DNA from: SSF14 sp037045585
GTDB lineage: Bacteria > Actinomycetota > Acidimicrobiia > Acidimicrobiales > Microtrichaceae
DNA length: 64,000 nt
Direction of reading: 5' to 3'
Assembly (NCBI GenBank): GCA_037045585.1
Contig: JBAOIR010000009.1
Span: 141,174-205,173 of the forward strand
A program made the translations under genes and the position numbers. The notes under the pieces are model-generated. The model had not been told where the DNA came from and made no database searches. It saw nothing but the letters and a program-made list of their open reading frames with translations. Positions 1 through 11,368 of the stretch are shown here, piece after piece; the first letter of the stretch is position 1; every line of letters begins with the position of its first letter.

Positions 1-331
1 TGACGAGACCGACCCGGGCGCCACGATCGACGAGCGAACGGAGTTCGCCGACGATGACCGGGTCTTCGTGGTAGTCGTCGTGCGCCGTCAGCGCGTAGTC
101 CCGCGCCAACTCAGACGCCCGCTGGGGCAAGGCGAACCGCTCCTTGGCGTCGGCGAAGAACAGGTCGCGGGGCCGATAGCCGCCGTCGTCGTTCGTGCAC
201 ATCCAGTCGAGCGCGTCGGGGTCGCCGATGCCGTGGCGGGCGATCCACTTCCGCGCCCAGTTGCGAAACGCTCCGGCCCGGTCCGAGAGGGTGTCGTCGA
301 GGTCGAAGAGGATGAGCCGGCGAGCGGTCAC
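1..331 (-). CDS. HAD-superfamily hydrolase, 3' part missing
   Basis: The reverse strand opens with GTG at 331 and reads without a stop to the window edge, so only the first ~110 residues are seen. Residues 6-13 read ILFDLDDT, the HAD motif I with its nucleophile and acid aspartates, followed by an alpha-helical cap-like stretch. HAD enzymes usually remove phosphate from small molecules; the substrate cannot be told here. The GTG overlaps the aroC stop by 4 nt (GTGA), so it is probably translated from the same mRNA as aroC. Seen: motif and overlap. Inferred: phosphatase activity. Confidence 0.75.
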   Translation of the reverse strand, partial: MTARRLILFDLDDTLSDRAGAFRNWARKWIARHGIGDPDALDWMCTNDDGGYRPRDLFFADAKERFALPQRASELARDYALTAHDDYHEDPVIVGELRSLVDRGARVGLV

Positions 332-1428
332 CGGGGCGGCAGCACGTCGACGGTGCGCTGCAACAGCCAGTGATCGGCGAGGACGAGCAGCACCACCGAC
401 TCCACCATCGGCGCCGCCCGGGGGAGCACACACGGGTCGTGGCGACCCTTGGCCTCGAGCTCGACCGGCTCGTTGTCGCGAGTCACCGTCTGCTGCGGCG
501 ACGAGATCGTGGCCGTCGGCTTGAACGCGACCCGGATCACGATGTCCTCGCCGTTGGAGATGCCACCCTGCACACCGCCGGAGTGGTTCGTCACCGTGCG
601 GGGACGGCCGTCGGGCCCGGGGACGAAGGCGTCGTTGTGCTCCCGGCCGGTCATCAGCGTCCCCGCGAACCCTGAGCCGATCTCGAACCCCTTCGACGCC
701 GGCAACGACATCACGGCCTTGGCCAGATCCGCTTCGAGCTTGTCGACGACCGGTGCGCCGAGCCCGGCGGGAACGCCCCGGGCGACACAGGTGACGACGC
801 CGCCGAGGGAGTCGCCGTCGCGGCGGGCCTGCTCGATCGCGCCGGCCATGGCCGCGGCGTGCTCGGGGGAGGGGCAGCGGGTCGGGTCGGCCTCGACCTC
901 GTCGAGCGTGACCGTCGCCGGGTCGATCGAGGCCGTTGCATCGATCGTGTGGACGGCGGAGACCCACGCCAGCACCTCGACGCCTGCGCCGATCGCCAAC
1001 AGCTTGCGGGCAACGGCTCCGGCGGCGACACGACCGATCGTCTCACGGGCCGAAGCCCGCCCGCCCCCGGCGATGGCGCGGAGGCCGTACTTGGCGTCGT
1101 AGGTGTAGTCGGCGTGGGACGGCCGGTAGACGTCGGCCAGGTGGTCGTAGGCGGACGACCGGTGATCGGCGTTGCGGACCTCGAGGGCGATGGGCGTTCC
1201 GGTGGTGACGCCCTCCCACAACCCCGACAGGATCTCGACGCGGTCGGACTCCTGTCGCTGGGTGACGAGGCGACTCTGGCCCGGGCGGCGACGATCGAGG
1301 TCGGCCTGGATGTCGGCCTCGACGAGGTCCAGGCGGGGCGGGCAGCCGTCGATGACCACACCGACTGCCGTGCCATGGGACTCGCCGTACGTGGAGACCC
1401 GAAAGACCTGACCGCTGCTCGATGACAT
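328..1428 (-). CDS. aroC: Chorismate synthase
   Basis: AroC converts 5-enolpyruvylshikimate-3-phosphate to chorismate with reduced FMN, the last shikimate step. The 366-residue product has STYGESHG (12-19), the RASARETIGR signature, and SGGVQGGISNGEDI, all part of the FMN/substrate site of the family; length is normal for the family. A longer reading from 1491 is possible, but family homology begins at MSSSSGQVFRVSTYG, so ATG 1428 is chosen. Upstream on this strand CATACT lies 6 nt before the ATG, suggesting a leaderless or near-leaderless mRNA. Followed by a HAD hydrolase with a 4-nt overlap. Confidence 0.96.
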   Translation of the reverse strand: MSSSSGQVFRVSTYGESHGTAVGVVIDGCPPRLDLVEADIQADLDRRRPGQSRLVTQRQESDRVEILSGLWEGVTTGTPIALEVRNADHRSSAYDHLADVYRPSHADYTYDAKYGLRAIAGGGRASARETIGRVAAGAVARKLLAIGAGVEVLAWVSAVHTIDATASIDPATVTLDEVEADPTRCPSPEHAAAMAGAIEQARRDGDSLGGVVTCVARGVPAGLGAPVVDKLEADLAKAVMSLPASKGFEIGSGFAGTLMTGREHNDAFVPGPDGRPRTVTNHSGGVQGGISNGEDIVIRVAFKPTATISSPQQTVTRDNEPVELEAKGRHDPCVLPRAAPMVESVVLLVLADHWLLQRTVDVLPPR

Positions 1429-1463
1429 GTAACAAGTATGGCGGGAGCGCCGATGGACTCCTG

Positions 1464-3138
1464 ATGACTTGCTCCAAGCGTCTCTGGCCACACGTCGTGG
1501 CGCTCGGTGCGATCTTGTGTGTTCTCGTGCTTGCGTTTGGGCGGAACAGCCTGGTGCGCGACGGGCTCGTGAGCGCCGACGAGGGCGCCGTCCTGTCGCA
1601 GATGGAGGTCCGGCGCACCACCGGCGACTGGGGGATGCCGAACCCGCTCCCGGCGGTCGATCCGGATGCCCGATGGTTCGGCATCAGCGGCTCCGATCTC
1701 GACGCGGATCGGGCGTATCCCTACGCGAAACACGTCGCCTATCCGGCCGTGGCCCAGCCGTTCTTCGACCTCGGCGGCGCTCGCCTCGTCGTCGGTCTCT
1801 CCGCCCTCGGCTCGCTCGTCACGGCCGCCCTGGCCGCGCTGCTCGCTCGGCGGGTGCGCCGCGACCTCGACGTGCCGACGTTGTGGGTCGTCGGGATCGT
1901 CAGCCCGATCTTCTTCGACTCGTTCTGGGCGATCGCCCACTCGATGGGAGCTGCGTTCGCAACCGGCGCCGTGCTCGCGGCCGTGGTCGCGATCGAGCGG
2001 CGGCAGGCCCGGTGGATCCCGCTGGCAGCGCTCGCCGTAGCGGCAGCGGCATTGCTCCGCAGCGAGGGGATGCTGTTCGGGGTGGCCCTCGGCGGCGGAC
2101 TCCTCGCGTTGGCCGGAATGCGGCGGGACCGGCTCGCCGCTGCCGCCGGGGTCGCCGCGGGCGCGGCGGCATCCGTCGCGTGGTGGATCGACGGGCGATT
2201 GCACACTGCGGTCGTGGGAGCGACCCATCCGCCCTTCCGGATCTCGACGACGGCCGACCAGACGTGGCTGTCGGCCCGATGGGACGGCGCATGGGCGTCG
2301 CTCCTGCGTCCCCAGCTCCAGGCGACCACCACCGCCGGAACGATCTTCCTGGGGGTGGCGCTCGCCGGGGCGCTGGCCGCGTTGTACGTGCGGGCCAAGC
2401 CCACCGAAGTTCGTCTGATCCGGGGGTTGGCGGGAATCGCCGGTGTCGCGGCGATCGCTGCGCTGGCGTTCCGCGTCGCCCCCGTGCCCGGCCTGTTGGT
2501 CGCGTTTCCGATTCTGCCGATCGGTCTGATCGTGGCGACGAGGTCGACCTTCGAGTCGGTGACGGCCCGCATCGTCGGGGTGACCGCGCTCCTCTTCTCC
2601 GGTGCCGTCGTGGCCACCCAGTACGCCGTCGGGGGCTCGATGGAGTGGGGCGGCAGGTTCTTCCACCTCGCGATCCCCGCGCTCGTGCCCGTCGTTCTCA
2701 TGTCGCTCGACGGCGCACGTTCGCGCCTCGACCCGACCACGCGACGCGTCACCGGTGCCGCGATCGTGGCGGTGTCGGCGGTGCTGGTCGTGTTCGCCGT
2801 GGGGTCGGTGGCGCGGCTCCAATCCCAGAGCGGCGACCTCGCCCGAGCCGTCCACGACCTTGCCGACGGTCGCGTCGTCGTCACGAACTTCGAATCACTC
2901 GGCCGGTTCACGTGGAAGGACGCCGTGCACGGTCGGTTCCTGAGTGTTCCCGAGTCCGACGATCTCGGGACCGTCGCGGCGGCGCCTCGCCGACGAGGAC
3001 ATCGACGAGTTCGTCTTCGCAGCGCCGTACCGGCAGGAGACCGACCGGGCCCGACTCGAGGGCTACGAGCCGGTGGACGGCCTCACCCGCACGGTGGGCG
3101 AGTGGGAGTTGTCGGTGATGCGGCGGAGCACCGAATAG
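1464..3138 (+). CDS. Multi-pass membrane glycosyltransferase-like protein (frameshifted)
   Basis: About 557 residues with one N-terminal TM helix, a long first extracytoplasmic loop holding SADEG, and roughly ten further TM segments. An acidic pair in the first loop is typical of GT-C enzymes that use lipid-linked sugars, so a role in wall or polysaccharide glycosylation is possible but unproven. ATG 1464 is preferred over the in-frame GTG/ATG at 1422, which would overlap aroC. The frame breaks in the GC repeat at about 2974-2986: dropping one base joins ...DLGTVAA to RLADEDIDEFVF... and the protein then ends at TAG 3138. Without the fix the tail to 3152 is arginine-rich nonsense. Confidence 0.7.
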
Positions 3139-3141
3139 CCT
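3136..3141 (+). promoter_or_regulatory. Putative -10 hexamer TAGCCT for a leaderless transcript
   Basis: TAGCCT ends 7 nt before the GTG at 3149, the distance from a sigma-70 -10 box to the start point, so the mRNA would begin at or near the start codon. It overlaps the stop codon of the preceding gene. No convincing -35 is visible. Confidence 0.4.
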
Positions 3142-3148
3142 CCACCGG

Positions 3149-3676
3149 GTGAGAGGGATCATCGCCGTCGTGGTGCTGTGTGTCCTCGGTGCCCTCGGTA
3201 CCGGCTGCTCCGACGACAGCTCGGCGCCTCCGGGTGACACCACGACTGTCGCACCGCCATCGGGACCGAGTTCGTCCGTCGGCTCGGCATCGACCGAGCC
3301 GGAGACCGTCGACGTGTGCGACGCCCTGGGAACGGGACTGGCGGAGGTCGGCGTCGACGCACGACCCGATCGCCTCACCGAGAGCGGTCCAACCCAGTGC
3401 ATCTTCCTCGGCGATACGTCCACGTCGTTCGTCGGGGTGTTGCTGACCGGAAACACCGACAGCGCAGCCTACGAAGAGGCGCTCGCCGACCCTGATCTCG
3501 GCGACCCTCTGACGGTGGATGACGTCGGCGAGATGGCGGCTCGCGCAACCCGCGGAACTCAGGACGTGTTCGTCGCCTTCGGCTCGGGAGTGCTCATCGA
3601 GCTGGCGCAGCTGGGGGTGATCGACGGCGACCGTCTGGTCGAAGTCGGTCGGTACCTCATGGACCTGTTGACCTGA
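3149..3676 (+). CDS. Small predicted lipoprotein, function unknown
   Basis: 175 residues from GTG 3149. The N-terminus is a short basic start, a hydrophobic stretch and LGTGCSDDSS, a plausible but imperfect lipobox with Cys20, then a Ser/Thr/Pro-rich linker typical of actinobacterial lipoproteins. The remainder contains two further cysteines (residues 54 and 71) and resembles the DUF3558-like small secreted domain pattern of 'C..L...' followed by mixed alpha/beta, though I cannot assign a family. Probably anchored on the outer face of the membrane. It sits 51 nt before uvrA and just after the membrane protein, with its own leaderless-type promoter. Confidence 0.7.
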   Translation: MRGIIAVVVLCVLGALGTGCSDDSSAPPGDTTTVAPPSGPSSSVGSASTEPETVDVCDALGTGLAEVGVDARPDRLTESGPTQCIFLGDTSTSFVGVLLTGNTDSAAYEEALADPDLGDPLTVDDVGEMAARATRGTQDVFVAFGSGVLIELAQLGVIDGDRLVEVGRYLMDLLT

Positions 3677-3688
3677 ACCCCGCCGGAC

Positions 3689-3702
3689 CGAACAGACGTT
3701 CG
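3689..3702 (+). promoter_or_regulatory. LexA (SOS) box upstream of uvrA
   Basis: The site reads CGAAC-AGAC-GTTCG, a perfect inverted repeat with a 4-nt spacer, matching the Gram-positive/actinobacterial LexA operator CGAAC-N4-GTTCG. It lies 12 nt before a TAGGCT -10 box and 25 nt before the uvrA GTG, where bound LexA would block RNA polymerase. uvrA is a known SOS gene in many bacteria. Confidence 0.85.
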
Positions 3703-3714
3703 TCGACGCTGTGC

Positions 3715-3720
3715 TAGGCT
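3715..3720 (+). promoter_or_regulatory. uvrA -10 box TAGGCT, leaderless type
   Basis: TAGGCT fits the actinobacterial TANNNT -10 consensus and ends 7 nt before GTG 3728, which places the transcript start on the start codon. No Shine-Dalgarno sequence is present between them, supporting a leaderless mRNA. Confidence 0.6.
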
Positions 3721-3727
3721 CCCGCGA

Positions 3728-6572
<2,845 letters not shown>

Positions 6573-6573
<1 letters not shown>

Positions 6574-7487
6574 TGGCGCCGACCGTCACCGTCGCGATCC
6601 CGGTCCTCGACGAGGAGGCGCACCTCGGCGCCTGCCTCGACGCGATCGAGGCGCAGACCTACTCCGGCATCGTCGAGGTGCTCGTCATCGACGGCGGTTC
6701 GAGCGACCGGAGCGTCGAGATTGCTCGACAGCACCAGATGGTCCGGGTCCTCGACAACCCGCGCCGCATCCAGTCGGCCGCGTTGAACCGGGCGCTCGAC
6801 GAGGCGGCCGGCGAGATCCTGGTTCGGGTCGACGGGCACTGCGTCATCGCGGCCGACTACGTCGAGCGCTGTGTCGCTGCGCTCGATGCGACCGGTGCCG
6901 CGATCGTCGGCGGTGGTATGACCCCAGTCGCCAACGGTGCGATGCAGGAGGCGATCGCCGCCGCCATGGGCTCGAGGATCGGGGCCGGCCCGGCGCGGTT
7001 CCACAGCTCTGGCGACGCCGGATGGGTCGACACCGTGTACCTGGGCGCCTACCGGGTGGCCGACGCGGTTGCGGTGGGCGGTTACGCGGCCGATATGAGC
7101 ATCAACGAAGACGCCGAGTTCGCCATTCGTCTGGCATCTCGTGGCGGGGTCTGGTTCGACCCGACGATCCGCTCGACCTACACACCACGTTCGTCCTTGG
7201 CTGCCGTCGCCCGGCAGTTCTACCGCTACGGGCGAGGACGTGCCGTGACGGTTCGGCGGCACCCGGCGTCGCTGTCGCCGCGCCAGCTCGCGGCGCCCGC
7301 CTTGGTGTTGGGAATCCTCAGCCCGTGGCGTCGCCCGGTACTCGGCGCGTACGCCGCGGTCGTCGCCGGGTGGTCGTTCGCCGGGCGTTCGGATCGCCCG
7401 GCCCGGGCGGGTCTGGTCCTTCCGGCGATGCACGTCCCGTGGGGTGTCGGCTTCCTCACCGGTCTGGTTCTGGGCGGCCGCAGCTAG
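6573..7487 (+). CDS. Family 2 glycosyltransferase
   Basis: 304 residues from ATG 6573, which shares its A with the uvrA stop (TGATG). N-terminal GT-A fold: VTVAIPVLDEEAHL (5-18), then VLVIDGGSSD where inverting GT2 enzymes hold the nucleotide sugar, RVDGH as the metal/DxD-like site, and a downstream NEDAEFAIRL with the ED motif. The last ~70 residues are hydrophobic and could be two membrane-associated helices. Likely adds a sugar to a lipid-linked surface glycan. It opens the run of overlapping polysaccharide genes. Confidence 0.88.
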
Positions 7488-8434
7488 CCTGACGGGCATC
7501 TCCGTCGCCGTTGTCATCCCCGCATTCGAAGCAGCTCCGGTGCTCGACACGACGCTTGCGTCGGTGGTCGGCCAGACGCTCGCGCCCACGGAGATCGTGG
7601 TGGTCGACGACGGGTCGACCGACGACACGGCGGCCGTCGCCGAGCGCTGGAGCGAGGTCGCTCCCGTGCGGGTGGTGCGCCAGCGCAACCAGGGGCCCGC
7701 AGCGGCGCGACGCGCCGGCGTCGCGGCCACCACGGCGCCGCTCCTGGCATTCGTCGACGCCGATGACGTGTGGTTGGCGGACCACCTCGACGTCGCTGTC
7801 GCAGTACACGCCCGGTCCGGCGGGCTCGTCTCGCCCGAACGCGTTCTCGTGGCGGCCCGGCTCGGCCCTGCCGTCGGCGACACGGCGACGACGGTTTCCG
7901 ATCCCTGCACCGCACCGACAACGGACCGGCATCGTCCGCGAGAACTTCGTCTTCAGCTCCGTCGTCGTGAGCCGCCGCGACTACGAGGCCGCCGGCGGGT
8001 TCCGCGACGGCGTGACCGGCGCCGAGGACTGGGACCTGTGGATCCGGATGGTCCGTCGGGGCACGCTCGTTCGCGGGAGCGACCGACCGACGTGGCTGTA
8101 CCGCGTCGGCGGGGTCAGCCTCACCGACCGACCCGACATGCGAGCGACGTACGAGGAGGTACTCCGCCGGGTCCTCGCCGACAGCGACGATGCGGGGGAG
8201 CGGCGGGCAGCCGAGGAACACCTCGGCCGATTGCAGGCCCGGGGGCAACTCGACCGCGCCTACGCCGCGGGCGCGCTCCGGCGACCCCGGCGTGGCCCGT
8301 CGACTGCGGCGCGCTCCGCGCTGCACGGCCGGCCTCGCGTCGCAGCGGAGGCGCTGTCGGTGGCAGTCGCTCCGGGCCTCGCCACCCGGCTCGGCGATGA
8401 GGCCCGGGCACGGTGGACGGCCGGTCGCCGATGA
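7444..8434 (+). CDS. Family 2 glycosyltransferase (frameshifted)
   Basis: GT-A glycosyltransferase with VAVVIPAFEAAPVL, VVDDGSTDDT (nucleotide-binding) and FVDADDVW (metal DxD) in the first half, and GAEDWDLWIRM (ED motif) in the second half. The two halves lie in different frames; the break is between about 7860 and 7935 and needs one base removed. The start is unclear: GTG 7444 is canonical but overlaps the previous gene by 44 nt, whereas family homology starts just after CTG 7489 (LTGISVAVVIP), one base after the previous stop. A CTG start is rare but fits better. End at TGA 8434 overlaps the next ATG. Confidence 0.8.
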
Positions 8435-9672
8435 GCCGGACGCACTTCCACACCGACTGCTACTCGTTCAGCGGGAGTGAGACGACCTTGATGCTCCTGC
8501 TCGACGCGGCCGCTCGTCGTGGCGACGAGTTCACGTTCACCTATCGCCGCTGGCCCGAGTACGAGCACGGCCTGTTCCGGCGTCTTCCGGCAGGGGTGCG
8601 GGCGCGTGGTCTCCGCCTCCCCGATCCGGCGGACGTGAAGCACGCCGTCACCGGCGGTCGCCCGGGGACGGGAGCTCGGCTGGTCCGCGGCGCAATCACG
8701 TTGCTCCCGTTCCGCCAGCTGTTCCTGGCGTACGACACGGTGAGACTCACTGCACTGCTGCGCAAGGAGCGGCCCGATGTCCTGCACGTCAACAACGGCG
8801 GGCTACCCGGGTCGATCTCCTGCAACGCTGCGGCGATCGCGGGTCGGCTCGCCGGTGTGCCGGTGGTGGTCATGGTGGTCAACAATCTCGCCTTCGCCTA
8901 CAACCGGCCCGGCCGGTGGTTCGATTACCCGGTCGACCGGCTGCTCGTGCGGTCCGTCACCCGGTTCGTCACCGGCTCCGCAGCGGCGGGCACCGCGCTC
9001 CGTCGGGTACTGCGACTTCCCGAGGGGCAGCACGTCGTGATCCCGAACGGAGTCGAGCAGCGGCTCCCGACAGCGTCCGCGGACGAGACGCGGAGCGCGC
9101 TCGGGCTGTCGCCGGGGATTGCCGTGGTCTCGGTCGTCGCTCGGCTGGAGGCTCGGAAAGGACACCGGCACCTCCTCGACGCCCTCAGGCTGCTCCCCGC
9201 GGATCGGCGTGCTGCGCTCCGGGTCCTGTTCGCCGGGGCCGGTCCCGAACGCGGTCGCCTCGAACAGGAGGTGACCCGCCTCGGACTGACCGACGTCGTG
9301 CAGTTCCTCGGCGACCATCCCGATCCGTGGTCGTTGTACGAGGTGTCGGACCTGGTGGTCCTGCCGTCGGTCCGCCACGAGGACCTGCCGATCGTGCTCA
9401 TCGAGGCGATGGCGGCGGGCGTTCCTGCAGTGGCCAGCCGCGTGGCCGGCACCGTCGAGCTGATCGAGGCGGGCGTCACCGGCCTGCTCGTCGAGCCGGC
9501 CGAACCCCGACAGCTCGCCGACGCGATCGCCGGACTCCTCGACGACCCCGATCGGCGACGGGCGATGGGCAAGGCCGCCACACTTCGATACGAGGCGACC
9601 TACACCCCGGCGCAGGCGGTCGCCGCCTATCGCGATCTCACCGACCGCCTTCTCACGGGGGTGACGGCATGA
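8431..9672 (+). CDS. Family 4 glycosyltransferase
   Basis: 413 residues, GT-B fold. The N-terminal domain carries the acceptor side (FHTDCYSFSGSE at 5-16); the C-terminal domain has VVARLEARKGH for the nucleotide-sugar side and the E-x7-E pattern in HEDLPIVLIEAMAAGVPAVAS, hallmark of retaining GT4 enzymes. ATG 8431 is taken because it overlaps the previous stop as ATGA; GTG 8413 would add six residues with no homology. Cytoplasmic, adding a sugar to the growing repeat unit. Confidence 0.9.
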   Translation: MSRTHFHTDCYSFSGSETTLMLLLDAAARRGDEFTFTYRRWPEYEHGLFRRLPAGVRARGLRLPDPADVKHAVTGGRPGTGARLVRGAITLLPFRQLFLAYDTVRLTALLRKERPDVLHVNNGGLPGSISCNAAAIAGRLAGVPVVVMVVNNLAFAYNRPGRWFDYPVDRLLVRSVTRFVTGSAAAGTALRRVLRLPEGQHVVIPNGVEQRLPTASADETRSALGLSPGIAVVSVVARLEARKGHRHLLDALRLLPADRRAALRVLFAGAGPERGRLEQEVTRLGLTDVVQFLGDHPDPWSLYEVSDLVVLPSVRHEDLPIVLIEAMAAGVPAVASRVAGTVELIEAGVTGLLVEPAEPRQLADAIAGLLDDPDRRRAMGKAATLRYEATYTPAQAVAAYRDLTDRLLTGVTA

Positions 9673-10205
9673 TCCTCGATCTCGGATGTGGATCGTCCAA
9701 GCGACCCGGCGCCGTCGGCGTCGACATCGGCCCGTTCCCCGGTGTCGATGTCGTGCACGATCTGAATCGGCACCCGTTCCCCTTCGAGGACGGCGTGGCC
9801 GACGAAATCTACCTCGACAACGTGTTGGAGCACCTCGACGATGTGATCGCCACGATGGAGGAACTCCACCGCATCGGCCGCGACGGGTGCCGGATCCGCA
9901 TCGACGTTCCGTACTTCCGCTCCCGCTGGGCGGCGATGGATCCCACCCACGTGCACGCGTTCACGCCGGAGTCCTTCGCGTACTTCGATCCGACCCACCC
10001 CTTCAGCGAACGGTACGGCTATTCAGCGGTTCGATTCGACGTCGAATCCGTCGTCTACAACGAGCGCTTCCCGGCCCGGGGCCCGCGGGCACTCGTCGCT
10101 CGGTTCGCCAACCGCCGAGCCGAGCGCTACGAGAGCTACCTCGCCCCGATCATCCCGCTCGACGAGCTCACGTTCACGCTGCGCGTCCGCAAGCACGCGC
10201 GATGA
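9669..10205 (+). CDS. SAM-dependent methyltransferase-like protein
   Basis: 178 residues, ATG 9669 overlapping the previous stop (ATGA). Starts with LDLGCGSSKRPGAVGVDI, a Rossmann SAM-binding glycine motif followed by an acidic residue, and LDNVLEHLDD, the post-motif seen in methylases that act near sugar or lipid carriers. It is short and lacks a large substrate domain, as is common for SAM enzymes found inside polysaccharide loci. Target is probably a sugar hydroxyl or a nucleotide sugar, by context only. Confidence 0.8.
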   Translation: MILDLGCGSSKRPGAVGVDIGPFPGVDVVHDLNRHPFPFEDGVADEIYLDNVLEHLDDVIATMEELHRIGRDGCRIRIDVPYFRSRWAAMDPTHVHAFTPESFAYFDPTHPFSERYGYSAVRFDVESVVYNERFPARGPRALVARFANRRAERYESYLAPIIPLDELTFTLRVRKHAR

Positions 10206-11368
10206 CGGCCTCCCGGCTCCGCCTCGGCGTGTACGCCGACCTCCGCTACCAGCGCGGGGCGGAGGGCGTGACGTGCGACACCGCCTTCGTTCGGTTCATC
10301 GCCGCGCTCGGCCGGCACGTCGACCACCTGGTCGTGTTCGGCCGGCTCGGCGAGGTGGTGTCGCCGATGGCCACGCTGGGCACCGACGAGGCCGAGTTCG
10401 TGCCGTTGCCGGACTACCGGTCCCTCGCCGACGTCGGTGCCGTATCCCAGGCGATCGCCCCCAGCCGCAGAGCCTGGCGGCGACCCCTGGAGGCGCTCGA
10501 CGCGGTCCTCGTCTTCGGTCCGCACCCCGTGGCGACCGCACTCGTGCGTGACGCTCGGAGGCGGGGTGTCGCAGTGGTGTTGGGCGTTCGCCAGGACCTG
10601 CCCGGCTATCTGGGGCTCCGGGCCTCGGGCCGCACGCGTCCGGTGGTCCTCGCTGCGGCCTCCGGCCTCGAGTGGGGCTGGCGGCGATCCGCTCGACGCC
10701 AGCCGGTGGTGGTGACCGGCTCGGATCTCGCCCGCAACTACCGCAACGCGACCCGGCTCCTGGACGTGTCCTTCTCCCTCGTCGAGCAGGGAGACATCGT
10801 GGCGCGGCGCTCGGGCCCCTGGGCACCCGAGGCCCGAGTCCTGTCCGTCGGTCGACTCGACCCCGAGAAGAACCCGCTCCTCCTCGCCGACATCACCGCC
10901 GGGCTCCGGGACGCGTGGACAGGATGGCGGGTTCGGGCCGTGGGAGCAGGAAGCCTGGAGAACGACCTCACGGCCCGCCGCCATGCCCTCGGCGTGGACG
11001 ACCGGTTGGAGCTGGGCGGACCGGTCCCGTACGGCGACGCGATCCGTGAGGAGTACGCCGAGGCGGACGTGCTCGTGCACGTCTCCCACACCGAGGGCCA
11101 GCCGCAGGTGCTACTCGAAGCCATGGCCGCCGGGTTGCCCATCGTCGGAACCGCGGTCGGCGGCGTGCCCTCGCTCCTGGGTGACGGTGAGCGTGGCCTG
11201 CTCGTCGGCCCCGACGATGCCGACGCCATCGTGGCCGGCCTCGAACGACTTCGCCACGAACCGGAGCTCCGCAATCGACTGGTCGCTGCCGGGCGCGACT
11301 TCGTCCGGACGAGGACGACCGACGTCGAGGCCGGTCGCGTCGTCGACTTCATCGAGGCAGTGCGATGA
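10202..11368 (+). CDS. Family 4 glycosyltransferase
   Basis: 388 residues from ATG 10202 (ATGA overlap). Long low-homology acceptor half, then VLSVGRLDPEKNPLLLAD, which begins the donor half, and HTEGQPQVLLEAMAAGLPIVGT with the E-x7-E retaining GT4 motif, then GGVPSLLGDGERGLLV. Predicted cytosolic. Donor and linkage cannot be read from sequence. Confidence 0.88.
   Translation: MTASRLRLGVYADLRYQRGAEGVTCDTAFVRFIAALGRHVDHLVVFGRLGEVVSPMATLGTDEAEFVPLPDYRSLADVGAVSQAIAPSRRAWRRPLEALDAVLVFGPHPVATALVRDARRRGVAVVLGVRQDLPGYLGLRASGRTRPVVLAAASGLEWGWRRSARRQPVVVTGSDLARNYRNATRLLDVSFSLVEQGDIVARRSGPWAPEARVLSVGRLDPEKNPLLLADITAGLRDAWTGWRVRAVGAGSLENDLTARRHALGVDDRLELGGPVPYGDAIREEYAEADVLVHVSHTEGQPQVLLEAMAAGLPIVGTAVGGVPSLLGDGERGLLVGPDDADAIVAGLERLRHEPELRNRLVAAGRDFVRTRTTDVEAGRVVDFIEAVR

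Noticed and set aside
711..2855. Long reverse-strand open frame (714 aa) over aroC and the membrane protein
   Set aside because: Arg/Pro/Ser-rich with no domain; it is the GC-rich shadow of real genes in other frames.
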